Below are positions 52,560 through 60,625 of a stretch of DNA of 64,000 nucleotides, in pieces. Location of the stretch: assembly GCF_011365745.1 (NCBI RefSeq), contig NZ_JAAOBY010000001.1, positions 124,001-188,000 on the forward strand. Direction: 5' to 3'. How positions within the stretch are numbered: position 1 is the first letter of the stretch; every line of letters starts with the position of its first letter. The notes under the pieces are model-generated. The model did not search any database. It worked only from the letters and a program-made list of their open reading frames with translations, and was not told where the DNA came from. This DNA is from Flavobacterium turcicum (GTDB lineage: Bacteria > Bacteroidota > Bacteroidia > Flavobacteriales > Flavobacteriaceae). Both the position numbers and the translations under genes were made by a program.

Positions 52560-53516
52560 ATGAAAATCGAACTATACATCGCGCAGTTACTCTACCGTTA
52601 TCAATGTGTTACCGTTCCTGGTTTCGGAGCTTTTTTGACCGAAATCCAGTCGGCTAGGCGAAATGAAGCTACGAATTCATTCTCTCCGCCTAGAAAAAGA
52701 ATTGCTTTTAACACCAATTTAAAAAACAACGACGGTTTATTAGCCAACCACATTGCATTGGCCGAAAAAACCTCTTACGAATATGCCGTAAGTGCCATTC
52801 AATACGAAGTTTTTGCATGGAAAAAAGCTTTGGAAGAAAAACAAATTTTGGTGCTTAAAAATATCGGTGATTTACGTTTGAACGCTGAAAACAATTTAGT
52901 TTTTACGCCAAGCGAAACAACAAACTATTTAACTAGTTCTTTCGGACTAAGTACGTTTACAAGTTCTCCAGTAGTTCAAGAAGTGACTGAGGTTACGAAT
53001 GAAACTATCGAAGTTCAAAACGAAACTCCAGTTTATACTCTAGAAACCGAAGCTGTTCGTTCTATTAATCCGTATTTGAAATATGCTGCAGTTGTAGCAA
53101 TAGCACTAGGTTTAGCTGGTACTGTAGGCTACCCGATGTATCAAAATCAAATCAATTCAGAAAGACTTTTGGTGGAAACAGCGGTGCAAAAACAGGTGCA
53201 AAATAAAATACAAGAAGCTACTTTTTTTATCAAAAACCCAATTCCTGCCGTAACACTAACTGTAAAAGCTACTCCTGAAGCAAAAATGCCTTACCATATC
53301 ATGGCGGGTGTATATCGTGAAGAGTTTAACGCTAACAAAACCTTGCGAGCTTTAACTCAATTGGGTTACAATGCGAAGCGTATCGCTCCAAACAAAAACG
53401 GTTATTTTCCTGTTCTTTACGGTAGCTATGCCACTTTTGCCGAAGCTGAAAAAGCAAAAAAAGAAATCAACGAAAAACACAATCCCGATGCTTGGATCTT
53501 AATTCAGTCCTTGTAA
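52560..53516 (+). CDS. HU-CCDC81-like and SPOR domain protein
   Basis: The ATG at 52560 (MKIELYIAQLLYRYQCVTVPGFGAFLTE) is chosen because the promoter -7 box occupies 52547-52554. The first 110 residues are the HU-like domain of the CCDC81 type seen in Bacteroidota. One membrane helix lies near residues 176-194 (YLKYAAVVAIALGLAGTVGYP). The last 80 residues are a SPOR domain (YHIMAGVYREEFNANKTLRALTQLGYNAKRIAPNKNGYFPVLYGSYATFAEAEKAKKEI), which binds peptidoglycan with stripped peptides at division sites. It could link DNA or the cytosol to septal wall. Confidence 0.85.
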   Translation: MKIELYIAQLLYRYQCVTVPGFGAFLTEIQSARRNEATNSFSPPRKRIAFNTNLKNNDGLLANHIALAEKTSYEYAVSAIQYEVFAWKKALEEKQILVLKNIGDLRLNAENNLVFTPSETTNYLTSSFGLSTFTSSPVVQEVTEVTNETIEVQNETPVYTLETEAVRSINPYLKYAAVVAIALGLAGTVGYPMYQNQINSERLLVETAVQKQVQNKIQEATFFIKNPIPAVTLTVKATPEAKMPYHIMAGVYREEFNANKTLRALTQLGYNAKRIAPNKNGYFPVLYGSYATFAEAEKAKKEINEKHNPDAWILIQSL

Positions 53517-53538
53517 ATAGCTTTTGAAAATAAAATAC

Positions 53539-53575
53539 AATCCTCTCATAACGCAAGTTGTTTGAGGATTTTTTT
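53539..53575 (+). terminator. Terminator of the HU/SPOR gene
   Basis: AATCCTC (53539-53545) pairs with GAGGATT (53564-53570), followed by T residues, 22 bases after the stop codon. Confidence 0.75.
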
Positions 53576-53577
53576 AT

Positions 53578-53655
53578 GAGCTTAATCCAGCTATTCGCTA
53601 CAATCTTGAGCGCTAAAAAGCCGCGCACAAGGATTTTCACTGCTATCTGGGCTAT
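53578..53655. repeat. Intergenic hairpin repeat (copy D)
   Basis: Same orientation as copy C. It opens with GAGCTTAATCCAGCTATTCG and closes with CACTGCTATCTGGGCTATG. The central stem pairs CTTG-A-GCGC with GCGC-A-CAAG around a nine-base loop (one A/A mismatch). It lies in the 324-base spacer 53517-53840. After the repeat, 53656-53840 shows nothing recognisable. Confidence 0.75.
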
Positions 53656-53840
53656 GTAATTTATATTCCTAACACAAACTGTGTTTTTAATCAGTTTGCG
53701 GTTTAAATTGTATTTGTATGGCGCTTTTGTAGTAGTTTTTAAAAACGTATCTGAAAACGGCTATTTTGAAGCTAAAAACATAAATTGAATGAGTAATTGA
53801 CACCTCTTTCGAAACCAAGTTAAAATTATTTAATTCCTGC

Positions 53841-56108
53841 CTAATTCAAACTTGCCTTATACATTCGCGCTTCATCCCATGAAAATTTGGTGCCGTGTTG
53901 CTCCATTAACACATTTAGGGATTCTTCTTTATAGCCTGCAAAAGCAGCGGCTAAGTCTTGAAGTTTATCTTCGGGCAATAATTCATGTATAGCAACTGCT
54001 TTAGCCTGAATCAATTTTACAAAATGTCCGCAAATAGTCTGTTTGGTTAAAACCCTTATCGCCGCAATATCTTCAATCGACTTTTTCTCTACCCACAGCT
54101 CGTAGGTTTCTTGCACGGTAGATTTTTTAGGAACAGTCGTTTTTCCTTTCTTGGATGTGTAACGCTCCAAATCTTTTTCATCATCGATCAAGGTCACATT
54201 CAATTCTTTGAACTGCTTTTGAATCGCCTCAGTTTTTCGACTGATGTATGATTTAATCTCACTTGAACTTAGGTTTTCTTTCGAGATCGTTTCGCCAGCC
54301 ACTACAATTTCAATCAACAATTTGGCTTTCATTAATCGCAAAACCGTTTTGGTTTGCATTTCCTCTAAAATGGTCAATTCATCAAAAAAAGTTTTGGCTT
54401 TTTTGCTACGCTTAACCTCTTCAATTTTCCATAAAATCTCAAACACAAGATCATCCAACGATTTAAAAAAATAAGAATAAGCAGCCTGAACACGCGCCGC
54501 AATATGATTTAAATCGGCAGTTTCTTGACTGAAAAGTGAATGCAGTTGTTTGATAAATTTTTGCGATGGCGCGAGTAATTCATCCATTGCGCTTGCTTGT
54601 TTTTTTGCCCAAAGCGCGTGCTTTGATTTCTCGGAATTTTGAGCATCTTCATTATAACTAAAGCGGTGATTGCGCCATTCTTGTGCCACATCATTCCAGT
54701 CAAAAGATTGAACTAGGTACTGATGAATAAAATTTTTGGTTTCAAAATGTAGAGCGTTGGCCAAAAAATCCTCACTAGCCTTGTTATTCGCATAATCCAT
54801 TACGTCTTGATCATTAGAAATGCCATTCATTCGCAACGCAGAAAGCAAAACAAGGCCATTTAACGAACGTAAACGCGATAATGCAACATATGCTTGCCCT
54901 GGCAAGAAAACTTGCGATACGTCAAGCGCAGCTTTGTCAAAAGTTAATCCTTGACTTTTATGCACCGTAATGGCCCACGCTAATTTGATGGGATAATGGA
55001 CAAAAGTCCCTAAAACCTCCTCTTCAATCTCTTTAGTGGCGGGATCAACTTTATACCTAATGTTCTGCCACTCATACTTTTCAACCTCAATGGTTTTATT
55101 TTCCTCAGGAAAGTGTACCAGAATTTCTTGACTAGCAAGTGATTTAATGACACCCATTTTTCCGTTAAAATAATGCTTGTCAAAAGACAAGTCATTTTTC
55201 ACAAACATAATTTGAGCGCCCACTTTAAGTTTTAAATCTTGCTCTACAGGATAAATTTTATCTGGAAAGTCACCTGTAATTTCAGGTTTATAGGTTATCA
55301 ATTCTCCTTTCAAATCTGCCAATGCCTGCGCATTCATCGCATCAGCTTTATGATTGTGAGTAGTCAAGGTGATATATCCTTTGTTGGCTTTTAAATCAAA
55401 ATCAGGTTTAACGAATTGGTTAAGTGTTTGTAGATCTTGCTGCGTGATTTGATTGTTGCGCAAGTTGTTTAAAACTGAAATAAAAGCATCATCAGTTTGA
55501 CGAAAGATTTTTGATAACTCAATATATAAAGGCGGATGTTGCTGAATAACATGCGAATGAAAGAAAAACTTTCCACGGTAATAATTTTTTAAAGTACTCC
55601 ACTCCTCGTCACGAATCACCGGCGGCAACTGCAGTAAATCTCCAATATACAAAACTTGCACGCCACCAAAAGGGAGATTTTTCTTTCGAACAGTTTGCAT
55701 CATAAAATCCATAGCATCCAGTAAATCAGCACGAAGCATACTTACTTCATCGATAACTAAAAGCTCCATATTTCGAATAACAGCCTTTTTTAAACCACTC
55801 ATTTTAAAGTGTCTACGTAAGGTTGCTTTAGTTTCAAACTTGGTACTTTCAGAAAACTGAGGAGCAGAATTATCAGGAATAAAACCACCAAAAGGCAACT
55901 GAAACATCGAGTGAATAGTCACTCCCCCGGCGTTAAGCGCAGCAATGCCCGTTGGAGCTACTACTACAGTATTTTTGTGAGTTGTTTGAATAATTTCACG
56001 CAATAGAGTGGTCTTACCAGTTCCTGCTTTTCCAGTCAAGAAAACAGATCGTTGCGTTTGATTGATAAATCGTAAGGTGTAAGAAGCAGCTTCGGATATA
56101 GTTTGCAT
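53841..56108 (-). CDS. PIF1-like ATP-dependent DNA helicase with C-terminal helix-turn-helix domain
   Basis: A 755-residue superfamily 1B helicase. Walker A is GKAGTGKTTLLREI near residue 27, Walker B is LLVIDEVSMLRADLLDAM near 120, and the C-terminal helicase motifs are LAWAITVHKSQGLTFDKA near 375 and GQAYVALSRLRSLNGL near 400. The part after about residue 600 is helical and ends in a helicase helix-turn-helix segment (YELWVEKKSIEDIAAIRVLTKQTICGHFVKLI). It is a typical Bacteroidota form of PIF1/RecD2-like helicase; the target DNA structure is unknown. Confidence 0.88.
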   Translation of the reverse strand: MQTISEAASYTLRFINQTQRSVFLTGKAGTGKTTLLREIIQTTHKNTVVVAPTGIAALNAGGVTIHSMFQLPFGGFIPDNSAPQFSESTKFETKATLRRHFKMSGLKKAVIRNMELLVIDEVSMLRADLLDAMDFMMQTVRKKNLPFGGVQVLYIGDLLQLPPVIRDEEWSTLKNYYRGKFFFHSHVIQQHPPLYIELSKIFRQTDDAFISVLNNLRNNQITQQDLQTLNQFVKPDFDLKANKGYITLTTHNHKADAMNAQALADLKGELITYKPEITGDFPDKIYPVEQDLKLKVGAQIMFVKNDLSFDKHYFNGKMGVIKSLASQEILVHFPEENKTIEVEKYEWQNIRYKVDPATKEIEEEVLGTFVHYPIKLAWAITVHKSQGLTFDKAALDVSQVFLPGQAYVALSRLRSLNGLVLLSALRMNGISNDQDVMDYANNKASEDFLANALHFETKNFIHQYLVQSFDWNDVAQEWRNHRFSYNEDAQNSEKSKHALWAKKQASAMDELLAPSQKFIKQLHSLFSQETADLNHIAARVQAAYSYFFKSLDDLVFEILWKIEEVKRSKKAKTFFDELTILEEMQTKTVLRLMKAKLLIEIVVAGETISKENLSSSEIKSYISRKTEAIQKQFKELNVTLIDDEKDLERYTSKKGKTTVPKKSTVQETYELWVEKKSIEDIAAIRVLTKQTICGHFVKLIQAKAVAIHELLPEDKLQDLAAAFAGYKEESLNVLMEQHGTKFSWDEARMYKASLN

Positions 56109-56291
56109 GGCGTATAAAATAAAATACTAAAGTATTGAAAATGTGACTAAAACAAAAGAGGGTGTAATAATTTTTAATCTTAATTACTCACTAACATAAT
56201 AAAATAGCTCCGTTTGATAAAATGGTTAAATAGAAATGAAAAAATACTATTAAATGAATAAATAATAGATCACAATTTGAATTAGAAACGC

Positions 56292-56327
56292 ATAAAAAAA
56301 GCCTTCAATCTATTACTAGACGAAGGC
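56292..56327 (-). terminator. Terminator of the OmpH-like gene
   Basis: GCCTTC (56301-56306) pairs with GAAGGC (56322-56327), with TCTA/TAGA inside. On the minus strand it is followed by seven T. Confidence 0.8.
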
Positions 56328-56355
56328 ATATTTTTGAATTAATAACCCCTACTAC

Positions 56356-56970
56356 TTACTTTTTTGGCGCTACTTTTTCTTCTGTTTTAGCAGCACCTTT
56401 GTACTTGTCGTTCAAGGCTTTAATTATATCTTTAGTGATATCAAACTTATCTTCAGCATATAATATTGATGCAGCATCTCCAGTACCGTAGATGTAAGCG
56501 TATCCTTTTTCTTTTCCGTAAGATTTAATAAATTTTTTAACTCCACTAATTAACGAATCTCTTTCTTTACTAATTCCCATTTGTAACTCTTGAGTCAACG
56601 CCTGTTCTGCATATCCTAATTGTTGTTCTCTTTTTTGCAATTCTGCACCTTTTTTCTGAGCCCACTCTTGTCCGTTAGCTTGCGCTTGTGACTGAAAATT
56701 AGCTGCTTCTTGTTTGAAACGATTGATTTCAGCTTCCAATTGACGGCCTTTTTCTTCCGCTTTAGACTTATATTTAGCCTCTAGATCTTTTGCTTCAGTG
56801 TATTCTTTCATCAATTCAGCTGTATCAACATAAGCAGTTTTTACTTCTTTTGCAGCTTCGGCTGGTTTGTTGCAACTTACTAACGCAACAGATAAAGCAA
56901 CGAGTACTAATGCTTTTTTACTTTTTTGAGAAAGAGTAGTTTTTTTAAAATTTTGAATCATTGCTTTCAT
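56356..56970 (-). CDS. OmpH/Skp-like periplasmic lipoprotein
   Basis: I start it at the ATG at 56970 (MKAMIQNFKKTTLSQKSKKALVLVALSVALVSC); a second ATG lies three codons later. The promoter at 57003-57034 excludes longer versions. After a long basic N-terminus, the hydrophobic stretch ends in a lipobox (LVSC, Cys33). The mature part has TAYVDTAELMKEYTEAKDLEAKYKSKAEEKGRQLEAEI and a long coiled coil, as in the Skp chaperone that shields outer-membrane proteins in the periplasm. The C-terminal YAYIYGTGDAASILYAEDKFDITKDIIKALN is the conserved base. A lipid anchor on a Skp relative is usual in Bacteroidota but not in E. coli. Confidence 0.85.
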   Translation of the reverse strand: MKAMIQNFKKTTLSQKSKKALVLVALSVALVSCNKPAEAAKEVKTAYVDTAELMKEYTEAKDLEAKYKSKAEEKGRQLEAEINRFKQEAANFQSQAQANGQEWAQKKGAELQKREQQLGYAEQALTQELQMGISKERDSLISGVKKFIKSYGKEKGYAYIYGTGDAASILYAEDKFDITKDIIKALNDKYKGAAKTEEKVAPKK

Positions 56971-57002
56971 TTTGTGAATTTCTGGTTTTTTAGTAATAAG
57001 GA

Positions 57003-57034
57003 CAAAAATATAAAAAATTAGATAGGATTGGCAA
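57003..57034 (-). promoter_or_regulatory. Promoter of the OmpH-like gene
   Basis: On the minus strand: TTG (57034-57032), 21 bases, TATTTTTG (57010-57003), then 32 bases to the ATG at 56970. Confidence 0.65.
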
Positions 57035-57215
57035 AAACTGCAAAAAATCAACTGATTTTTATTCCATAAACAAAGCTTATGTTTTCAATAAAAAACATCA
57101 TTTACATCTATCTAAAACGTGTTTCATATATTAATTTTAAAGAAAGATCTAAAAAAAGACATACAAATTCATAGTTAACACCTAAAAAAGCCTGTAATTG
57201 GCCTTAAAATGATTT

Positions 57216-58064
57216 TTACTTATTTTTTAGCACATAAATGTGTGAGGAATACTCTTTAGTACTTGCTGCCTTCAAATTACTTTTTAATCCGATAAAAAAA
57301 GCTTTGATAAAATTCATTTTACCATTTTTATATTTTTCTGATAATAGACTAACATAAAAAGAATCAAATTTCATTGGAAGTACTTTTTTCAATTTCATAT
57401 TTTCCTTTGCAAATAAAAGTTCGATCGCCTTTTTAGAAAAATGCCAAAAGTGAATGGGTACATCATAAGCTGCCCAAAATTTTCCGTAATGCTTTGCATC
57501 AAAAGATTTGAAATTAGGAACAGCCACGATTAAAGTTCCGCTAGGTTTTAATAACCGCTTAAGTTCTTTAATTTGAAAATCAAGATCTGGAACATGCTCT
57601 AATACGTGCCACATTGTAATAACATCAAAAGAATAGTTAGCCAAATCAGTTGTATTCTCAACAAATGAAATTCCCTTTGAAATTGCAATGGATTTAGCTT
57701 TTGGGCTAGGTTCAATTCCAGTAGTAGTCCAACCATTTTGTTTTGCTACAGCAAGAAAATCTCCCGTACCCGCACCAATATCTAAAATAGCTCCTTTTGA
57801 CGATTGTTCAAGATTTATCAAATTCAACTTATTTTTGAGCGCAATACTTTTTACTACATGATATGCTTTTTCAAAAAGAGAACGTTTGCTGTCGGTGTGT
57901 GAAATATAATCGTCACTTTCGTAATATTTACCCAATTGATCCAAACTAGGTTGTGGCTGTGTAACCAACATGTCTAAATTTGAATCATAGTATAAATTAA
58001 AAATTTCCTGAGAAACAGAATGATCTTGAACAGTTAAAAAAGGCTGTTGATTTGAAATATCCAT
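57216..58064 (-). CDS. Class I SAM-dependent methyltransferase
   Basis: A 282-residue methyltransferase of the UbiE/Methyltransf_23 kind. The SAM-binding motif is AILDIGAGTGDFLAVAKQNGWTTTGIEPSPKA near residue 90. The following motif VITMWHVLEHVPDLDFQIKELKRLLKPSGTLIVAVPNF near 150 is typical of small-molecule enzymes. The N-terminal DYISHTDSKRS region resembles methyltransferases acting on sugars or lipids. The acceptor is unknown. It is downstream of mnmG on the same strand, separated by a terminator-like hairpin and a parS site. Confidence 0.85.
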   Translation of the reverse strand: MDISNQQPFLTVQDHSVSQEIFNLYYDSNLDMLVTQPQPSLDQLGKYYESDDYISHTDSKRSLFEKAYHVVKSIALKNKLNLINLEQSSKGAILDIGAGTGDFLAVAKQNGWTTTGIEPSPKAKSIAISKGISFVENTTDLANYSFDVITMWHVLEHVPDLDFQIKELKRLLKPSGTLIVAVPNFKSFDAKHYGKFWAAYDVPIHFWHFSKKAIELLFAKENMKLKKVLPMKFDSFYVSLLSEKYKNGKMNFIKAFFIGLKSNLKAASTKEYSSHIYVLKNK

Positions 58065-58099
58065 TAATTTAATATGCTTTTGTTTTTATTAGTAAACGA

Positions 58100-58134
58100 A
58101 ACCCTGAAAACCACAAATAGCGTTTTTCAGGGTT
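58100..58134 (-). terminator. Probable terminator of mnmG
   Basis: AACCCTGAAAA (58100-58110) pairs with TTTTCAGGGTT (58124-58134). The T run on the minus strand is interrupted (GGTTTCGTTT), so termination strength is uncertain. Confidence 0.6.
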
Positions 58135-58186
58135 AAAAAATTATTTTATTCTGTCATTTCTGAGTAATGACGGGACTTCCGACCGT

Positions 58187-58202
58187 AGTTTCACGTGGAA
58201 CA
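58187..58202. other. parS: parS site 1 (ParB-binding centromere element)
   Basis: AGTTTCACGTGGAACA matches the parS consensus TGTTnCACGTGAAACA, read on the minus strand, at 15 of 16 positions. It lies seven bases beyond the mnmG stop codon. ParB binds such sites to segregate the origin region. Confidence 0.8.
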
Positions 58203-58209
58203 AGATTCA

Positions 58210-60081
58210 CTATCTCCCCATGTAAATAAGTAATACTGAAATATCACTTGGTGAAACACCACTAATTCTTGAAGCTTGTGAAATAGTAACCGGTCGAATT
58301 TTACTCAATTTCTGCTTTGCTTCAATAGACATTGACTTTATTTTTTCATAATCAAAGTTTTCAGGAATCTTCACATCTTCTAAACGAGTTAATTTATCAG
58401 CATTATTTCGCTCCTTTTCTATATAACCAGAATATTTGACTTGAATTTCGGCTTGTTCCAAAATTTCTTGATCCAATTCATTTTCTTGAACATATTCTTG
58501 AACTTTGCTAAATTTCATGATATCTTCCAAATCAATTTGCGGACGAGAAAAAACTTTAAACATTTTATCCCCTTGCGAAATCAAAGCAGTATTTTTTGAT
58601 TCTAATATTGGATTAGCTTCTGAAACTGAAACACTAGTTTCTTTGAAAAAAGCAACCATCTTTTCAGACTCAGTTAATTTATGTTCCATTCTTCTCAAAC
58701 GAGCTTCCGATGCCAAACCTATCTCATACGACATCGGAGTCAATCTAAAATCAGCATTGTCCTGACGCAACAAAGTTCTATACTCTGCACGCGAAGTAAA
58801 CATCCTATATGGCTCTTCTGTTCCTTTGGTAATTAAGTCATCAATCAGAACTCCAATATAAGCTTCATCACGCTTTAATATCAATGGCGCTTTTTCATGA
58901 ACTTTCAAATGCGCATTGATACCAGCCATTAAACCTTGCGAAGCTGCTTCTTCATATCCTGTTGTCCCGTTGATTTGTCCAGCAAAATATAAACCTTCAA
59001 CCAACTTAGTTTCGAGCGTATGCTTTAATTGGGTAGGAGGAAAATAATCATACTCTATCGCGTATCCAGGTCTAAAAAATTTTACCTTTTCAAAACCTGC
59101 AACAGAACTCAACGCTTTGAATTGAATATCTTCAGGAAGAGAAGTTGAAAAACCATTTACATAAACTTCACAAGTATTCCAGCCCTCTGGCTCAACAAAA
59201 AGTTGATGCCTTTCTTTATCAGCAAAACGATTAATTTTATCTTCAATAGATGGACAATAACGCGGACCCAAACTTTTGATACGACCATTAAACATTGGTG
59301 AACGATCAAAACCTTCACGTAAAATATCATGAACTTGCAAAGAAGTGTAGGTCATATAACAAGATCTTTGATGAACTAACGGTTTGGTCACATCCGAATA
59401 AGAAAATTTATCCGGGCGCGCATCACCTTTTTCTTCATTCATTTTTGAAAAATCAAGAGAGCGTCCATCAACACGAGGAGGTGTTCCGGTTTTCATTCTT
59501 CCCGCTTCAAAACCTACAGCAACCAAATCTTCAGTAATTCCGTGCGCTGCACTTTCGCCGGCTCTACCTCCACCAAATTGTTTTTCTCCGATATGAATCA
59601 ATCCATTCAAAAAAGTACCATTTGTTAGTACAACAGATTTGGAGCGAATCTCAACACCAAGGGAAGTCTTAATTCCTCTTACTTTTCCATTTTCAATAAT
59701 CAGCCCTCTAACCATCTCTTGATAAAAATCAAGATTAGGAGTTCCTTCGAGCATCATTCTCCATTCTTCTGCAAAACGCATACGATCACTTTGAACTCTT
59801 GGCGACCACATTGCAGGACCTTTGGATTTGTTCAACATTTTGAATTGAATTGCAGTACGATCAGACACAATGCCAGAGTACCCACCTAATGCGTCAATCT
59901 CCCGCACAATTTGCCCTTTGGCAATTCCACCCATAGCAGGGTTACAAGACATTTGTGCAATGTTCTGCAAACTCATTGTAACCAGCAGAGTTTTTGAACC
60001 TAAATTTGCTGCCGCTGCCGCGGCCTCGCTACCAGCGTGCCCCGCACCAACAACAATTACATCATATTCGTTTTGAAACAT
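58210..60081 (-). CDS. mnmG: tRNA uridine-5-carboxymethylaminomethyl modification enzyme MnmG (GidA)
   Basis: FAD-dependent partner of MnmE that installs the cmnm5 group on the wobble uridine of several tRNAs. The N-terminal dinucleotide fold GAGHAGSEAAAAAANLG lies at residues 12-28. NPAMGGIAKGQIVREIDALGG holds the conserved Asn-Pro and Gly-Gly-Ile region near 47. GTFLNGLIHIG lies near 155 and the GIDA signature GPRYCPSIEDK near 270. At 623 residues it is complete. It is surrounded by parS sites. gidA is next to the origin in many bacteria, in keeping with that. Confidence 0.97.
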   Translation of the reverse strand: MFQNEYDVIVVGAGHAGSEAAAAAANLGSKTLLVTMSLQNIAQMSCNPAMGGIAKGQIVREIDALGGYSGIVSDRTAIQFKMLNKSKGPAMWSPRVQSDRMRFAEEWRMMLEGTPNLDFYQEMVRGLIIENGKVRGIKTSLGVEIRSKSVVLTNGTFLNGLIHIGEKQFGGGRAGESAAHGITEDLVAVGFEAGRMKTGTPPRVDGRSLDFSKMNEEKGDARPDKFSYSDVTKPLVHQRSCYMTYTSLQVHDILREGFDRSPMFNGRIKSLGPRYCPSIEDKINRFADKERHQLFVEPEGWNTCEVYVNGFSTSLPEDIQFKALSSVAGFEKVKFFRPGYAIEYDYFPPTQLKHTLETKLVEGLYFAGQINGTTGYEEAASQGLMAGINAHLKVHEKAPLILKRDEAYIGVLIDDLITKGTEEPYRMFTSRAEYRTLLRQDNADFRLTPMSYEIGLASEARLRRMEHKLTESEKMVAFFKETSVSVSEANPILESKNTALISQGDKMFKVFSRPQIDLEDIMKFSKVQEYVQENELDQEILEQAEIQVKYSGYIEKERNNADKLTRLEDVKIPENFDYEKIKSMSIEAKQKLSKIRPVTISQASRISGVSPSDISVLLIYMGR

Positions 60082-60129
60082 TATATCATTCTTTACGCCT
60101 ACAGAGGCATGATTGACTTATTAAGTACT

Positions 60130-60145
60130 TGTTCCACGTGAAACA
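60130..60145. other. parS: parS site 2
   Basis: TGTTCCACGTGAAACA, an exact match to the 16-base parS consensus (variable position C), 48 bases upstream of the mnmG start. Confidence 0.93.
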
Positions 60146-60170
60146 AATTAAACAAAGAAAAGGAAAAACA

Positions 60171-60186
60171 TGTTCCACGTGAAACA
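60171..60186. other. parS: parS site 3
   Basis: TGTTCCACGTGAAACA, an exact consensus match. It begins 41 bases after the start of site 2, in the spacer between ybeY and mnmG. Confidence 0.93.
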
Positions 60187-60205
60187 TAATATTACTATAA
60201 TTGGT

Positions 60206-60625
60206 TTATTGTTCCACGTGAAACAATAATATTTTTTCATCTTCCTTAGCGCGCATCAGTATCTCATCATTATCAGATTTATCTTTGTATCCACAATAAT
60301 GTAATATACCATGAACCAATACTCTTTTTAACTCTTCATCAAAAGAAACATTAAAATCTAATGCGTTTTCTTTGACACGTTCAATGGACACAAAAACATC
60401 ACCATTTATTTCACTACCTACACAATAATCAAAACTAATGATATCAGTGAGTGTGTCATGTTGAAGATACTCCATATTAATTTTATGCAAATAATCATCA
60501 TCGCAAAAAATATAATTAATCTCCCCTTCTTTTTTATTTTCTGACTCAATAACGCGACTTAACCACTGTTCAACAGCGCCCTCATTGTCTAATTCAAAAT
60601 CAGTTTCGTAATTAAAATTGATCAT
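60206..60625 (-). CDS. ybeY: Endoribonuclease YbeY (rRNA maturation factor)
   Basis: Metal-dependent RNase in 16S rRNA 3' maturation and ribosome quality control. The metal site is His105-Gly-Ile-Leu-His109-Tyr-Cys-Gly-Tyr-Lys-Asp115. The first two ligands match E. coli; the third position has Asp instead of His, as far as I know the usual Bacteroidota form. DTLTDIISFDY near residue 57 is the second family signature. It is 139 residues. The start overlaps the DUF4175 gene stop by four bases. The last codons (Phe-His-Val-Glu-Gln) are encoded by a parS site. Confidence 0.93.
   Translation of the reverse strand: MINFNYETDFELDNEGAVEQWLSRVIESENKKEGEINYIFCDDDYLHKINMEYLQHDTLTDIISFDYCVGSEINGDVFVSIERVKENALDFNVSFDEELKRVLVHGILHYCGYKDKSDNDEILMRAKEDEKILLFHVEQ
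60210..60225. other. parS: parS site 4, within the ybeY coding sequence
   Basis: TGTTCCACGTGAAACA, an exact consensus match, spaced 39 bases after the start of site 3 and overlapping the last codons of ybeY. Confidence 0.92.

Noticed and set aside
60082..60205. Chromosome origin (oriC) itself in the ybeY-mnmG spacer
   Set aside because: parS sites are present, but no DnaA-box cluster (TTATnCACA) or dnaA gene was found, so only proximity to the origin is claimed.
60206..60625. Inactive YbeY because the third metal-binding His is Asp
   Set aside because: His105 and His109 are intact, the rest of the motif is conserved, and to my knowledge Asp at this place is usual in Bacteroidota.
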